From: Trichomonas vaginalis G3
Lineage: Eukaryota > Parabasalia > Trichomonadida > Trichomonadidae
Length of the DNA: 64,000 nucleotides
Assembly: GCF_026262505.1 (NCBI RefSeq)
Contig: NC_067206.1
Coordinates: forward strand, 36,781,896-36,845,895
Reading direction: 5' to 3'
Position 1 is the first letter of the stretch; each line of letters starts with the position of its first letter. The notes under the pieces were generated by a model. That model was not told the DNA's origin. It did no database searches and saw only the letters and a program-made list of their open reading frames with translations. Made by a program: the position numbers and the translations under genes. Of this stretch, positions 10,744-20,840 are shown piece after piece.

Positions 10744-11859
10744 TTAATATTTCGGATATCTCGGGCAAGAAATTCCATATTGTGTGATATCGTTAATTAT
10801 ATCAGTCTTATGTGATAAACCAAATATTATATTGTTGTTATGAGTAATTTCATCTAATCCGCAAGGTAACAAGACAAGTTGGTCAGTTGCAGCAATTATT
10901 GTTCCGTCAATATCTTCAAAAGTGCAATGGCGTAAATCTATGTTTTCTTTATCAGCAAAGTTATGATAAATAGAAACATAATGAGTTTTATGTGTAATAA
11001 ATTCTGATTCAGAGAGGATAATTCGTAACTTGAGATCTGTAATGGCTTGCTTTTCAAGAAGAGATGATATCTGAGCATATCTCAAGCATTCTGTAAAGTT
11101 AGTGATATTATCTGGGAAAAATTGTCTAGAAGCTACAATTTTGACTTCAGCTGATTGATCTAGAGCATTTCGAACGGTTTTATGTATAGATGTTATGTTC
11201 AGGGCAAGCTCTGTATCTGGATCTAAAGTAAAATCGGAATTTTCATATGAGAAAAAGTATTTCCGCGGGAGGACAAAATACATTTCATCGCCCATATTCC
11301 AAAAATAGTCGAAAACGACCTGAGCTGATGAAATTAAATTTTTATCATTTGTATCTGCGTAAAATCCAATTATTTTCTTATCAAATCCTATACGAGGTAT
11401 AAATGATGATGGGAAGAAAAGAAGTTCCGAATGAAATATCGCAAAATTCACGTAAAATTTCTTGAAATAAGTTGTATTTTTGAAATATCTAATTTCTGCT
11501 CCTTCTGGTAGTGTTAATTTCGGAAGTGTTGAATTTGGTTCCATTGTATACATTCTTACTTTAACTCCGCGAACTGTTGCATTTTTAATTGCTGGAATAA
11601 AAGATTCAGGAACGGGGACTTCGTAATTAAATATCATATCAATGGATTTATTTTCTGAATTTAACAATTCAAGGAACTTTTCATAGTTCTTCGATGATTG
11701 GTTAAACAATTCAACATTTATATCTGATTTTGTTGATGGTTGATCAGGTTTTTTATCTGATGTATACGACATTGGTGTAACAACACAAATGCACGCTATT
11801 GAAAGTATAAGAAATGTCCAGTCGAGGATAGAATTAAAATTAATTGATCTTCGATTCAT
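10744..11859 (-). CDS. PLD3/PLD4-like type II membrane protein
   Basis: 371 residues from the ATG at 11859; an initiator 13 nt upstream fixes this start over a longer frame. Residues about 10-31 form one hydrophobic segment near the N-terminus, followed by a lumenal or extracellular part with many NxS/T sites, giving a type II topology. The overall layout resembles the PLD3/PLD4/viral K4 group of phospholipase D-like proteins, including VVFDYFWNMGDEMYFVLP, which resembles the stretch after the first catalytic motif. The expected HxK motif appears only as FAIFHSELLFFP, without the lysine, so I expect an inactive or altered enzyme. Confidence in the fold is moderate; the substrate is unknown. 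Confidence 0.55.
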   Translation of the reverse strand: MNRRSINFNSILDWTFLILSIACICVVTPMSYTSDKKPDQPSTKSDINVELFNQSSKNYEKFLELLNSENKSIDMIFNYEVPVPESFIPAIKNATVRGVKVRMYTMEPNSTLPKLTLPEGAEIRYFKNTTYFKKFYVNFAIFHSELLFFPSSFIPRIGFDKKIIGFYADTNDKNLISSAQVVFDYFWNMGDEMYFVLPRKYFFSYENSDFTLDPDTELALNITSIHKTVRNALDQSAEVKIVASRQFFPDNITNFTECLRYAQISSLLEKQAITDLKLRIILSESEFITHKTHYVSIYHNFADKENIDLRHCTFEDIDGTIIAATDQLVLLPCGLDEITHNNNIIFGLSHKTDIINDITQYGISCPRYPKY

Positions 11860-11862
11860 TGT

Positions 11863-11874
11863 GGGAAAAAGTGA
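11863..11874 (-). promoter_or_regulatory. Initiator (Inr) of the PLD-like gene
   Basis: TCACTTTTTCCC on the minus strand matches the trichomonad initiator consensus TCAYTWY. A+1 lies 13 nt before the ATG at 11859. Confidence 0.7.
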
Positions 11875-12023
11875 CAAAATAAGCGATAATCGGAAGATGT
11901 TAGGAATTTAGTAAAGGAACAAAATTTTCTTTCATTGCAAAATTGAAATTTCTCAATAATCAAGTAATGTATTCAATTGAACATTTTTTCTGAAGAAGTC
12001 GATTCTGACCAAATCCAACAAAA

Positions 12024-13055
12024 ATGACTTGTAGCATTTCAACAGAAGGAAATCAGGATGCACCCAATGATCAGTTAAATCAAAACTCCGATGGTGCAGG
12101 ATTTTATTCACTACCTCGTTTTATTCGAAATTCATTATCCGATTTCTTAAATTCCACGAATCCAGTCATGCATGGATATAGATTTTTATCAGAGTTAGGA
12201 GACGGCGCTATGTCAAGAGTCTTTCAAGTTGTTTATGAAGGAAATGATGAAGTGTTTGCAGCCAAAGTTTACGACAATTCGCAGATTAGTCGTCCAACAC
12301 TATCTGGAGAAGACCCACCATATGTTTGTATACAGAGAGAACTTGATATCATGGCAAAACTCTCTCATCGCTATGTTATCTCATTAATTGATGCATTCAA
12401 TGATAATGATACAAATTGTTTGTTCATTATAATGCCATATGCACCAATGGGTAATGTTAAATCCCTTACAAACAAAAAATTATTATCTGAAAACGCTTTA
12501 AATGCATGCTATCATCAAATTGCCATAGCTTTGGCATATATGCATGCAAATAATGTTGTCCATCGTGATATCAAGCCAGAAAATATGTTAGCTTTTTCTG
12601 AAGATTATTTTGTAATCACAGACTTATCAGTTTCTCAAGAACTTACATCAGACGATCAGATGCTAGTTGATACAAAAGGTTCCCCTGCATTCTTAAGCCC
12701 AGAAGAGTGCCATGGAGGAAAATTCAGTCCAAAACCAACAGATGTTTGGGCATATGGAGTTTCACTTTACTTATCGTATTTTAATGACTTCCCTTTCTCC
12801 ATTGGTGAATGCGAAGGCTTGGAATTTGCAAATACGTTGATGGCCGTATATTTACGGTTAAGAACAAAGGAACTTGAGATCCCAGCAAATGCAGATCCAT
12901 TATTGAAAGATTTACTTCAACATATCCTTGTAAAAGATCCAAAACAAAGATATACTTTTGATCAAATAGTTGCTCATGAATTCTTTGATAGATCTCGTCA
13001 CATTGATGAGGAAAACGCCAAAGATCTTGATTATGAAGAAGAAGAAATGAATTAA
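12024..13055 (+). CDS. CaMKK-like Ser/Thr protein kinase
   Basis: A 343-residue protein with one kinase domain from about residue 52 to 310. The glycine loop is LGDGAMSRVF, the ATP-binding lysine is in FAAKVYD (about K80) and the catalytic loop HRDIKPEN (about 180-187) is intact. The DFG position reads DLS, keeping the metal-binding aspartate. The activation segment TKGSPAFLSPEE and the sequence after the metal-binding loop resemble CaM-kinase-kinase and SNF1-kinase-kinase members. The tail is short and acidic. Probably an active cytoplasmic signalling kinase acting on other kinases; that role is inference from family resemblance. Confidence 0.9.
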   Translation: MTCSISTEGNQDAPNDQLNQNSDGAGFYSLPRFIRNSLSDFLNSTNPVMHGYRFLSELGDGAMSRVFQVVYEGNDEVFAAKVYDNSQISRPTLSGEDPPYVCIQRELDIMAKLSHRYVISLIDAFNDNDTNCLFIIMPYAPMGNVKSLTNKKLLSENALNACYHQIAIALAYMHANNVVHRDIKPENMLAFSEDYFVITDLSVSQELTSDDQMLVDTKGSPAFLSPEECHGGKFSPKPTDVWAYGVSLYLSYFNDFPFSIGECEGLEFANTLMAVYLRLRTKELEIPANADPLLKDLLQHILVKDPKQRYTFDQIVAHEFFDRSRHIDEENAKDLDYEEEEMN

Positions 13056-13282
13056 TTTAAAATGTTTGTTTATTATTATTTTTTAATAGTTTTTCTTAGA
13101 CATATAGATTTCTGATGACTATTAAACATGTTTTATTTAGTAAATTAAGAAATTTTTGTTTATTATCAATAAAAATATTATACAAATATATTTTTAAGCC
13201 TAATGCTTCAAACAATAAGCGTTTTGTAAGGTAAACGGTATCGAATAGTAAAGATAAATGAATAAATTTGTTGTAATTCGAA

Positions 13283-13888
13283 TTAATCATCTTTGTTTAC
13301 GGAATATGGAAGAGATTCCTCGGCTTTCTTGAGCATCCTGCCAATAAACTTTCCTAAGACGTTCTTATTTGTTTGTTTTTGTTCTGTTGTTTGTTGTTGT
13401 TGCTGTTTTTCTTCTGGCTTTTCAACTTGATCCTCGTCAAGAGCGCATAGTGATGACAATATTAAAATTGGAAGGATCCAAACGAAAATGATAAAGTAAT
13501 TTACAATCAACCAAAATGATTCATCTCCGTGAAGGAAATGTAAAACAAGTAAGAAATGATCAAATATTGTGCATATGAAAGCAATTACAAGTGGTGGAAA
13601 TTCGAGTGTAATAAAAGGAAATCCGCTTTTCTGAATGTAGAGCCATAAAAGATTTGATCCTGTTGTTAAAATGCATACATACCATGGGAATCCTGAAAAT
13701 GGAAGCATTGTTGTTAAGGCTAATATAAAATACGTTAAATATAAAATCAATGATTGTACTTTCTTCATTTTTTCTTCTGCAAAGGATGAGAAATAGAATA
13801 TGAAGATGAAAAATACGAAAATGAGCAATACGAATGAAACAATAAACTCAAGCAAAGTTATCAAGAGTTCAAATAATCCTGAAGCCAT
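13283..13888 (-). CDS. TEX261/SVP26-family ER-Golgi cargo adaptor
   Basis: A 201-residue protein with about five membrane segments (near 6-32, 47-67, 70-88, 95-118 and 127-146) and a cytoplasmic tail rich in glutamine. The order of motifs fits TEX261/Svp26: an AEE after the first segment, a GFPFITLEFPP loop, a conserved histidine in FDHFLLVLHF, then WILPILILSSLCA. The animal protein has AEE, TFPFIML, NHYLAF and WIIPFAFFVSLSA in the same order. In yeast Svp26 loads certain Golgi glycosyltransferases into COPII vesicles. The polyQ tail is a local addition. An initiator-like TCATATG lies 10 nt before the ATG. Confidence 0.8.
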   Translation of the reverse strand: MASGLFELLITLLEFIVSFVLLIFVFFIFIFYFSSFAEEKMKKVQSLILYLTYFILALTTMLPFSGFPWYVCILTTGSNLLWLYIQKSGFPFITLEFPPLVIAFICTIFDHFLLVLHFLHGDESFWLIVNYFIIFVWILPILILSSLCALDEDQVEKPEEKQQQQQTTEQKQTNKNVLGKFIGRMLKKAEESLPYSVNKDD

Positions 13889-13893
13889 TATGA

Positions 13894-13900
13894 CATATGA
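13894..13900 (-). promoter_or_regulatory. Probable initiator of the TEX261-like gene
   Basis: TCATATG on the minus strand, with A+1 at 13898 ten nucleotides before the ATG, fits the minimal trichomonad initiator. Confidence 0.5.
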
Positions 13901-14356
13901 AATTACAACTCAAGATTTATAATAGTGAAATCCTAAACAGATGAGACTCGCTTGGTAGAAACGTTCATATATAAATTAAATATTAAAATAAAATTTCTAA
14001 TTACTTAAATACAATGAATACAATTCAATATATGAATTTGCATAGTGATTTAAGATGATTACAACAATAATTGTCCAGATTTTGAAGAAGATGCTATCCG
14101 GGTTTGAATCTTCTACATATAGACAGTAGTTCATATCATAAATCGGATTCCCATGCTTTAAATTTATTATTCAATAATGAACAGTTCCATAAAATAGAAT
14201 GAATAATCAAAAGAGATAAAAAATTTAGAAATTGAAGCCCTTACCTTAAGATCAAATGAATATTTAGTGATGGTGGTCTAAATGAATACTCAAATTGACT
14301 TCTATAAGTTTTAGTGTCCAAGAATTTTTTTGATTAGATTTTGACACTTTTTCGAG
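13901..14356. other. Intergenic between divergent genes, nothing further recognised
   Basis: AT-rich spacer separating the TEX261-like gene from the 406-residue gene. I see no repeat or hairpin of note. It should hold both promoters. Confidence 0.5.
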
Positions 14357-15577
14357 ATGGATCTAAAGAATTTTATAATAAAGAACAATATTTTATGCTT
14401 TGGAACTCTCGAAACTATGAATTTACTCGTTTATGCTAAGAAAGATGGAGTGTTCCAATCAAATTTAAATGAAAACGAAAATAATAAAATAAATTTTGCG
14501 AAAAAAATATCTTCAAAGGCTCCAACTTCACTTGCATTAGTAGACACAATCGACGACATTAAAGTTTTCATCGGAAAGGACAAAGAATTAAACATAATTT
14601 CATTATATAGAAATATAAAAGAGCAATCAATCAAAATGTCATCAAAAATCTTATCGATTAAGTCTAATGGTTCATGTGCATACGTATTGACTGAAGATAA
14701 AGAACTTTCAAAATTTGATTCTTCTTTGAAAAAAGATTCTATTTCAAAAAGTGCAACATCATTTGAAATCATTGATAATACAACATTGGCTATCGGAACA
14801 AATAATAGAATCACTATAAAAGATCAAAATATTCACATAAGAGATTTTACTCCAAATATTATGGTAAAAATCTCTGACCGTGAGCTTCTTACCATTGGAA
14901 TTAAAGATTCCACAACAAATTATGCATTTGTTGACCTCCTAGAGAACGAAATTTCAAATCTTTCGATGATTAAACCAACAACTGATAATAAGTATGTTAT
15001 CAGGATCGACGGTATACTTAAATGCGAGTATTTAATACAACAAAGTTATTTAGTTCCTAAAAATAATAATTCTTCAATTCCAACAGCACAAAAGTTTAAT
15101 TTCAGCCTTACAAATGGCTTCACTGAGTCTGGCAAAGAGAAAATAGCTTTACCAACAAAGCCAAAGACGAAAACAGATCTCTATCAGAATTTTCTTAATT
15201 TAAGAAGTCTTCCTATGCCAAATCCAACATCCTATACCATGTTTAGGGAGAAAACTATGACATATATTGCCAGTTTGTCATATATTACAGAATTCGAGAA
15301 AATTCAGGAAGAAATTCAAAAAGATTTAAACGAAACTGTTGTAAAGAAGTCAGATATCGATTCCCTTATAGAGAAAGATATTGATACCATCGTTAGCAAA
15401 GTCAAACAGGCCAAACCAAAAGAAATTGTTCCTGAAACTAAACCAAAGGAAGAAATTGAGAAGCCAAAGCGTCTATCGTTTGATTTTAGTAAGCATAAGA
15501 AGAGGCCACAAAAAGCTATGACCACCACGGAGCCACAAATAGAACAACGACCAGCATGGCATGCAACTTTCGAATAA
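14357..15577 (+). CDS. Unrecognised 406-aa protein, possible beta-propeller plus coiled coil
   Basis: I do not recognise this protein. Residues 1 to about 240 alternate short hydrophobic strands with turns (NILCFGTLETMNLLVYAKK, IKVFIGKDKELNIISLY, CAYVLTEDKELSKFD), a rhythm typical of a WD-like beta-propeller lacking clear WD motifs. Residues about 305-360 are charged and likely helical or coiled-coil. The C-terminus is basic and proline-rich. Propeller plus coil is the plan of some nucleoporins and trafficking adaptors, but I see nothing that fixes the family. No signal peptide or membrane segment. Confidence 0.75.
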   Translation: MDLKNFIIKNNILCFGTLETMNLLVYAKKDGVFQSNLNENENNKINFAKKISSKAPTSLALVDTIDDIKVFIGKDKELNIISLYRNIKEQSIKMSSKILSIKSNGSCAYVLTEDKELSKFDSSLKKDSISKSATSFEIIDNTTLAIGTNNRITIKDQNIHIRDFTPNIMVKISDRELLTIGIKDSTTNYAFVDLLENEISNLSMIKPTTDNKYVIRIDGILKCEYLIQQSYLVPKNNNSSIPTAQKFNFSLTNGFTESGKEKIALPTKPKTKTDLYQNFLNLRSLPMPNPTSYTMFREKTMTYIASLSYITEFEKIQEEIQKDLNETVVKKSDIDSLIEKDIDTIVSKVKQAKPKEIVPETKPKEEIEKPKRLSFDFSKHKKRPQKAMTTTEPQIEQRPAWHATFE

Positions 15578-15899
15578 TATAAACTAGAGTATTTATTATA
15601 TTAATTTTTATAAGTTATTTTTGGATTCTTTCGTTTTTTTATTAAAATTAACAAAATTATTTTTTAATAATCTCAATATTCCGAACAAAATTAACATATG
15701 TTTTGAATGAAATATTTCCCTAATCAATAATAACAATGCGCTCAATGAAATACTCTATTATATTCTGAATACATTGAAAGATCATCTATGAAATTCAGCT
15801 TTGAACAAGAATAAAGCATTCATTTTGAGTGTTTAGATGTTGTTATACTAAACTGAGAATTTTTTACTATAGAGGATGTTATGAAAACACTTTGTTTTA
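15578..15899. other. Intergenic, nothing recognised
   Basis: AT-rich spacer downstream of the 406-residue gene, ending at the TA that flanks a small MITE. Confidence 0.5.
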
Positions 15900-16021
15900 A
15901 GGATGTACTTACCACTTTCTGACACTCTCTCAAAAAGAGAAATACGGGCGTGAAGAGGCATATAAAATAAAACCTTAAACAAGAAATTTGAGAGAATGTC
16001 AGAAAGTGGTAAGCGCACCCT
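15900..16021. mobile_element. Mariner-type MITE, copy 1 (122 bp)
   Basis: Inverted ends with consensus AGGGTGTACTTACCACTTTC, then TGACA and CTCTCAA, flanked by TA on both sides (15898-15899 and 16022-16023). TA duplication and short inverted ends point to the Tc1/mariner superfamily. The two ends here differ at a few positions. Related copies lie at 46,860 and 54,558. Confidence 0.8.
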
Positions 16022-16254
16022 TAACATGAATTTTATTTAAAAAAAGTGGATATCGAATTTTATTCGGTTTTACCTGGTGGTTGAGGATCGTTTTCATATT
16101 TTCAATGTAGAAAAACCTAATCATCAAGAGTCATACATAGATAGTAATTTAATCTTTGTAATAAAGTGTATGTTTTTTATGAATCTATCAGAATTTCCGG
16201 TATCTGAATTTTGAAAAAATTTGCCAAAAAAATTGATTTTCTGAAAAAATCTAA

Positions 16255-17181
16255 TTGTCTGATTTTTCATCAGATGAATTTCTTAGAAATAAATCATATT
16301 GGACATTCTTACAGTCATCAACAAATCCTGTCCAGGCTGAATCTGTTATATATCATCTCAATGGCGTTATATTTTCAAACATTAAAAACAATGGTGTTAT
16401 TCGCCTTATTTCCGAAAATTCTATTCTAGTCATTGAACATAATACATTCTCTTCTATAACATCAAATCAATTTGGTGGCTGTGTTCTCTTTAATCCTGGC
16501 CACTCAATATATCAAAAAGATATCTGCGCTCGGAATGTCTCCTCAAGTAAAAAAGCTAACTACGGCTTTATAAACATATCGGGAACATCAGAAAACATAA
16601 ATTCCGTTTCTATGTTATCTTTAAGTGATAGTTCAGCGCCTACTATTTATGATATGCTGTGGAACAGTGGTGGAAAAACTTCAATTGCATACTTTAACTC
16701 AACAAACAATCACGTTTATTATTCGACAGCTTTTTATCTTGGAAAAATAGTTGGCCGAGCAACAATATCGTTTTTAAATATATTATCAACAACAGCAGAT
16801 TATAATGCAGTACTTTGCGCAGACTATGCCTGCACAATAAAAAATGCAAATTTTTACAAAAATCGTATTGATACTTCTGAACAATATTTGCTAGTGATCC
16901 TAATTCACACATCATCTCTTGATCATTGCGTTTTTTATCAAAATAGTGCAAAATATTTTGTTAAGGACCAAATTTTGGTTTCAAACTGTTCGTTCTCTCA
17001 AAATTCGTTTATTTCCGCATATTCATCTGGTCCATATAATGGATCAAATAATTTCATTGTGAATACTCAATGTCACATGTGGAATCACAATGATTGTCTC
17101 ATGCTATTTTCATGTTATTCACAATATTTCAGGATAAGCTTATTTGCACCATCTTTTCCTATCATCTTTTTTGATAGATAA
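16255..17181 (+). pseudogene. 5'-truncated fragment of a surface beta-helix repeat protein
   Basis: A 308-codon open frame preceded by a stop and with no ATG for its first hundred or so codons, so it is probably a gene fragment. The sequence has repeated short strands with Asn/Ser turns (VFSNIKNNGVIRL-like, CTIKNANFYKNRI, HCVFYQNSA, NCSFSQNSF). This is the pattern of right-handed parallel beta-helix proteins and of the large trichomonad surface families of Pmp-like type. It lacks the C-terminal membrane anchor those proteins carry. It begins about 230 bp after a MITE. A rare non-ATG start or a missed exon is possible but unlikely. Confidence 0.5.
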
Positions 17182-17897
17182 GAGGAGAAAGCTCTCAACC
17201 GTTCAGAAATTTCTGAGATTAAGAAGAAGATTATTGCTATTTACCGACAAAGTTGAAGGAATAAAATGATAATCTGGCAAAAAATAATCAAATTATTGGA
17301 TCTTACTGCAGGAAGCCATTGATTACTTGAAGAATTAAATAACTTGAAACCAATGAACAAAGACTCCCATTGTTACTTTCTATTTGGAGAAAAATGATTC
17401 AACCAAATATATTGTACTCACAAGAATCATTTTTGCTTATTTTCCTAAAAATAAGTCAATTTTTTGGCATCGCATGATTTATAAGTTCATTGAGAGAATA
17501 TCTTACTTTTAATATTATATAGGAATACTAATGTAATGTGTATAATGACATGTTTAACATTGAGTTGATGCTCCCCAAAGCACTTTTATTTTAGATGAGA
17601 GATTATAAACTTGAAATCATATTCTTCGCGTGTAAACCTTGATTAAACAATGACAAAATGATATTTGGCCATTTTGAGGTAAAATCGTTAGTATTGTGAG
17701 GAATTTGTGGATTTTTGCATTGAGTATAATAAACAAATTAAAAAAAATATCGTCTCGATAAGTAACTTATTCTTATTCTTTGATTAAGGATGCCGTTTGT
17801 TTCGTTCTATCTTTGACATGATATTTGCAACTTGAGAGTAAAATGAAATTCTTACCATCTCTCTAATTTTATCGGCGTGATGCACCAGTAATATTAA
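17182..17897. other. Intergenic, 716 bp, no gene seen
   Basis: AT-rich sequence between the beta-helix fragment and the 980-residue kinase-like gene. It may hold decayed 3' sequence of the beta-helix gene, but I could not follow a frame. Confidence 0.5.
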
Positions 17898-20840
17898 ATG
17901 AAAAAACGCTTGAGTGTCGAAATTCCAGAAATAATTAGAGGAAAGATTGTCTCACTCAGCGAATTTTCATTTATTCAGCAAATTTGTCATGGGTCATTTG
18001 ATTTATGGTTAGCTAAAAGCAACTCAAAGGAAGATTCATATTTTTATGCCAAACAAGTTACTAGACAAACGAGTAAAAAAGATACAGCAGAGTTATTTGA
18101 ACAATTGTCAAGAATTGCAGAGTTAAAACATCCATTTATTTTATCATTTATTGGTGTAACGCAATCACCTCCATTTACTGGATTCACAGAAGCAGTTGGA
18201 CGCAATCTCCAAGAGATGCTTGAAGATCCAGCATGCGATTCAATACTAACAGGAACAAAAACAACAATTATTGCAATGTGTATTGCTGATGCAATGGAGT
18301 TTATTCATAAAAAAGGTTATTCAATGCCGCACTTAAACACTGGCAGCATTTTTATTACAGAAGATCTTACTCCACGCTTAAGTTTAATCGAAGATGGTTG
18401 TATGGAGTTACCGAATTGGACTCCGCCAGAAATATACAAAGGAAAGCCAAGAGATGAAAAATCAGATGTATTCCTCTTCGGCTTTCTTCTTTTCGAATTG
18501 TTAACAGGATATATTCCATTTCAAGAATTATCAGCAGAAGAAACTCAGAGGGTCATTTGCGTATCAAAGAAGCGTCCACAAATACCATCTACGGCTCCAG
18601 AACCACTCAAACTCTTAATAAAACACTGTTGGTCACCAAAAAAAATTAATCGACCAACTTTCGCAGAAATTTACCAACTTTTCGAACTCGGAACTGTTGC
18701 ATTTCCGAATTCAGACATAGAAGCAATCAGAAGTTTCATAAAAGTTACAAAACACTTACATAGAAAACATAATCATGCATCTTTACACGCTTTCGACCTC
18801 TACAACTCAGTAACAAGTACTAGAAGAAACACCCATCAATCTAAAGTGTCAACAGTTACTTCAACAATGAATGATAATTATTCATCAATTTCCAAGAACG
18901 ACAATCCTGTTTTGCCTCCACCACCTCAACCTGCTGAGCCTAGTTTTCAACCCAAGAGTCGATTTTCTTCATCAACATCAGTACAAAGTACTAAAAATGA
19001 CGATCAAAATTCCGAAAAAAGTGACATAAGTGATGTTGTGAATGAAGAGCCGGCCAAATCGACCAGAAAGAGCAAGAGATCGAATCATTCACCAAAACCA
19101 GAACCAGAAATCCAAGAAACAGTGAAATCCACAAAAAGTTTAAAAAATCAAGGCCGAAAAAAAGAAAAACCACCGGAAAGTGACGAAGAATACGAAGAAG
19201 AATCGATGAGTGATGAAGAATCATACGAAATCGAGGAAGAAGAACAAATTTCCGAAGAAGATTTTTATGATGAAACTAAATCTCAAAATTCAGAGTCAGA
19301 ATCAGAACAAGAAGAGGAAGAATACGAAGAAACAGTGGATGAACATGAATACAGTGAAGAAGAATCCGAAAGAAACATAAAAGAAGACAAAATTTCTTTG
19401 ACTGTTAATTCTTTTGGCGATTATTTATCAGCAGAGTTCAATGAAGCCCTTGTTCATGTTGAAGAAATAGTTCATGCAGGAAATGTACTTGAATTCATGA
19501 AGAAAATGCCGCCTTTGATGAAGAAAATGGTTCCAATCGATATCAAAAATTCTGTTTTCGCTGCTTTGAGAAAAGTAATGAAAACAAAGGAAGCATTCGA
19601 TGCTTTCAAGGAAGCAAATGTTCTTCCAAGTCTTCCAACATCACAAAGAGAAATGACTGATGTTGTTATCGATTTTTTGGTTTTTGTTTTTTCGTATTCA
19701 GTTGAATTTGTCACTTTTGAGTTTTTAAGACAAATTCCTCCACTTTTGAGGTCGAATCCGAAGAAATCTCTTGAGTTTGAAAGTATTCTTACCAAGGATT
19801 TATCAAAACTCCCTGAATCGGATACAATTCTCGACCAAATTGTGAAAAATTATGAATATTTTGAAGAAAACGAATGTTTTCCTGATTATATTTGTTTGTT
19901 GTTTGTTCTTTGTCAAGATGATGATTTCTTTGACAAGCATGGCGACTTCTGTATCGAATATTTCCAGAAAACAATCAAAGAATGCAAGAATGTCGATGCT
20001 GTCAAGAAATGTTATGAAACATTAATTAGTTTTTCACCAGATGATCCAAATATTGACTTGGAAATAGTAGCAGAACAATTGAACCATCCTATTCTTGATA
20101 AGTTCGCATTAGGTGCTTTGATAAGGATACCAAATGTTACGTTATCAAGACAAATAGTTAAATCATTGTTGGATATTTCAACAAAATATGAAGAAGCGTC
20201 ACTTTTTTTGATGAAAAAATGTGACAAAGATGTTGTATGTGCAAAACATTGTTTCTTCGATCATTCATGGCTATTAAATGATATGCCAACATTCCAACAT
20301 ACATTAAGACTATTTATTGTTTTGTTCAAACACAAAGATTTGAAGAATTTAATTGTAACTTTTTCGGAAGTTCCTCTTTTCTTCACGAATGTTTTAAATT
20401 ATAGAGATGAAGAAAACTCGGATGAAACTATACCAAAAAGCATTGGACAATTGTTCAATCAATTACCTTTTTCAAGATCTTGTCTCGAATCATTTGAAAG
20501 TGCTGGATTTTTCACAGCTTTGTTCGAAAGATTGGAAGAAACAATGGATGAAAGCGCCCAAGTCATATATTTGAGAGTTATGGGAAGAATTGCAGAATTT
20601 GGATTTCTTCAAATATTTAATCAGCATATATCAATCTACAAAGAATTAATGAAAGGTACGACACCAGTTGCAAAGGCTTGTTTTTCAACAATGAACACTT
20701 TAACAATGCATACTCAGTGTTTGAAGGCTTTTAAGATGGAAAATATCGATTTAGAAGCTGAAAAATACTTGAAAGGAAAGATCGACCAAAGACCTTTGAT
20801 GACTTTCATAACAAGGATTTCAAATGCTAGTATTGCATGA
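17898..20840 (+). CDS. TKL-type pseudokinase with acidic linker and armadillo-like tail (980 aa)
   Basis: Residues about 22-275 are kinase-like. The lysine strand FYAKQV, the glutamate helix and the late part TPPEIYKGKPRDEKSDVFLFGFLLFELLTG are present. The catalytic loop HRDxxxxN is replaced by MPHLNTGSIFI and DFG by EDG within SLIEDGCMEL, so catalysis is unlikely. Residues about 280-525 are low-complexity: serine-rich, then strongly acidic. From about 535 to 975 there are leucine-rich helical pairs typical of armadillo/HEAT folding. TKL kinases with such tails form a large trichomonad group. The likely role is scaffolding or regulated binding. Confidence 0.85.
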   Translation: MKKRLSVEIPEIIRGKIVSLSEFSFIQQICHGSFDLWLAKSNSKEDSYFYAKQVTRQTSKKDTAELFEQLSRIAELKHPFILSFIGVTQSPPFTGFTEAVGRNLQEMLEDPACDSILTGTKTTIIAMCIADAMEFIHKKGYSMPHLNTGSIFITEDLTPRLSLIEDGCMELPNWTPPEIYKGKPRDEKSDVFLFGFLLFELLTGYIPFQELSAEETQRVICVSKKRPQIPSTAPEPLKLLIKHCWSPKKINRPTFAEIYQLFELGTVAFPNSDIEAIRSFIKVTKHLHRKHNHASLHAFDLYNSVTSTRRNTHQSKVSTVTSTMNDNYSSISKNDNPVLPPPPQPAEPSFQPKSRFSSSTSVQSTKNDDQNSEKSDISDVVNEEPAKSTRKSKRSNHSPKPEPEIQETVKSTKSLKNQGRKKEKPPESDEEYEEESMSDEESYEIEEEEQISEEDFYDETKSQNSESESEQEEEEYEETVDEHEYSEEESERNIKEDKISLTVNSFGDYLSAEFNEALVHVEEIVHAGNVLEFMKKMPPLMKKMVPIDIKNSVFAALRKVMKTKEAFDAFKEANVLPSLPTSQREMTDVVIDFLVFVFSYSVEFVTFEFLRQIPPLLRSNPKKSLEFESILTKDLSKLPESDTILDQIVKNYEYFEENECFPDYICLLFVLCQDDDFFDKHGDFCIEYFQKTIKECKNVDAVKKCYETLISFSPDDPNIDLEIVAEQLNHPILDKFALGALIRIPNVTLSRQIVKSLLDISTKYEEASLFLMKKCDKDVVCAKHCFFDHSWLLNDMPTFQHTLRLFIVLFKHKDLKNLIVTFSEVPLFFTNVLNYRDEENSDETIPKSIGQLFNQLPFSRSCLESFESAGFFTALFERLEETMDESAQVIYLRVMGRIAEFGFLQIFNQHISIYKELMKGTTPVAKACFSTMNTLTMHTQCLKAFKMENIDLEAEKYLKGKIDQRPLMTFITRISNASIA

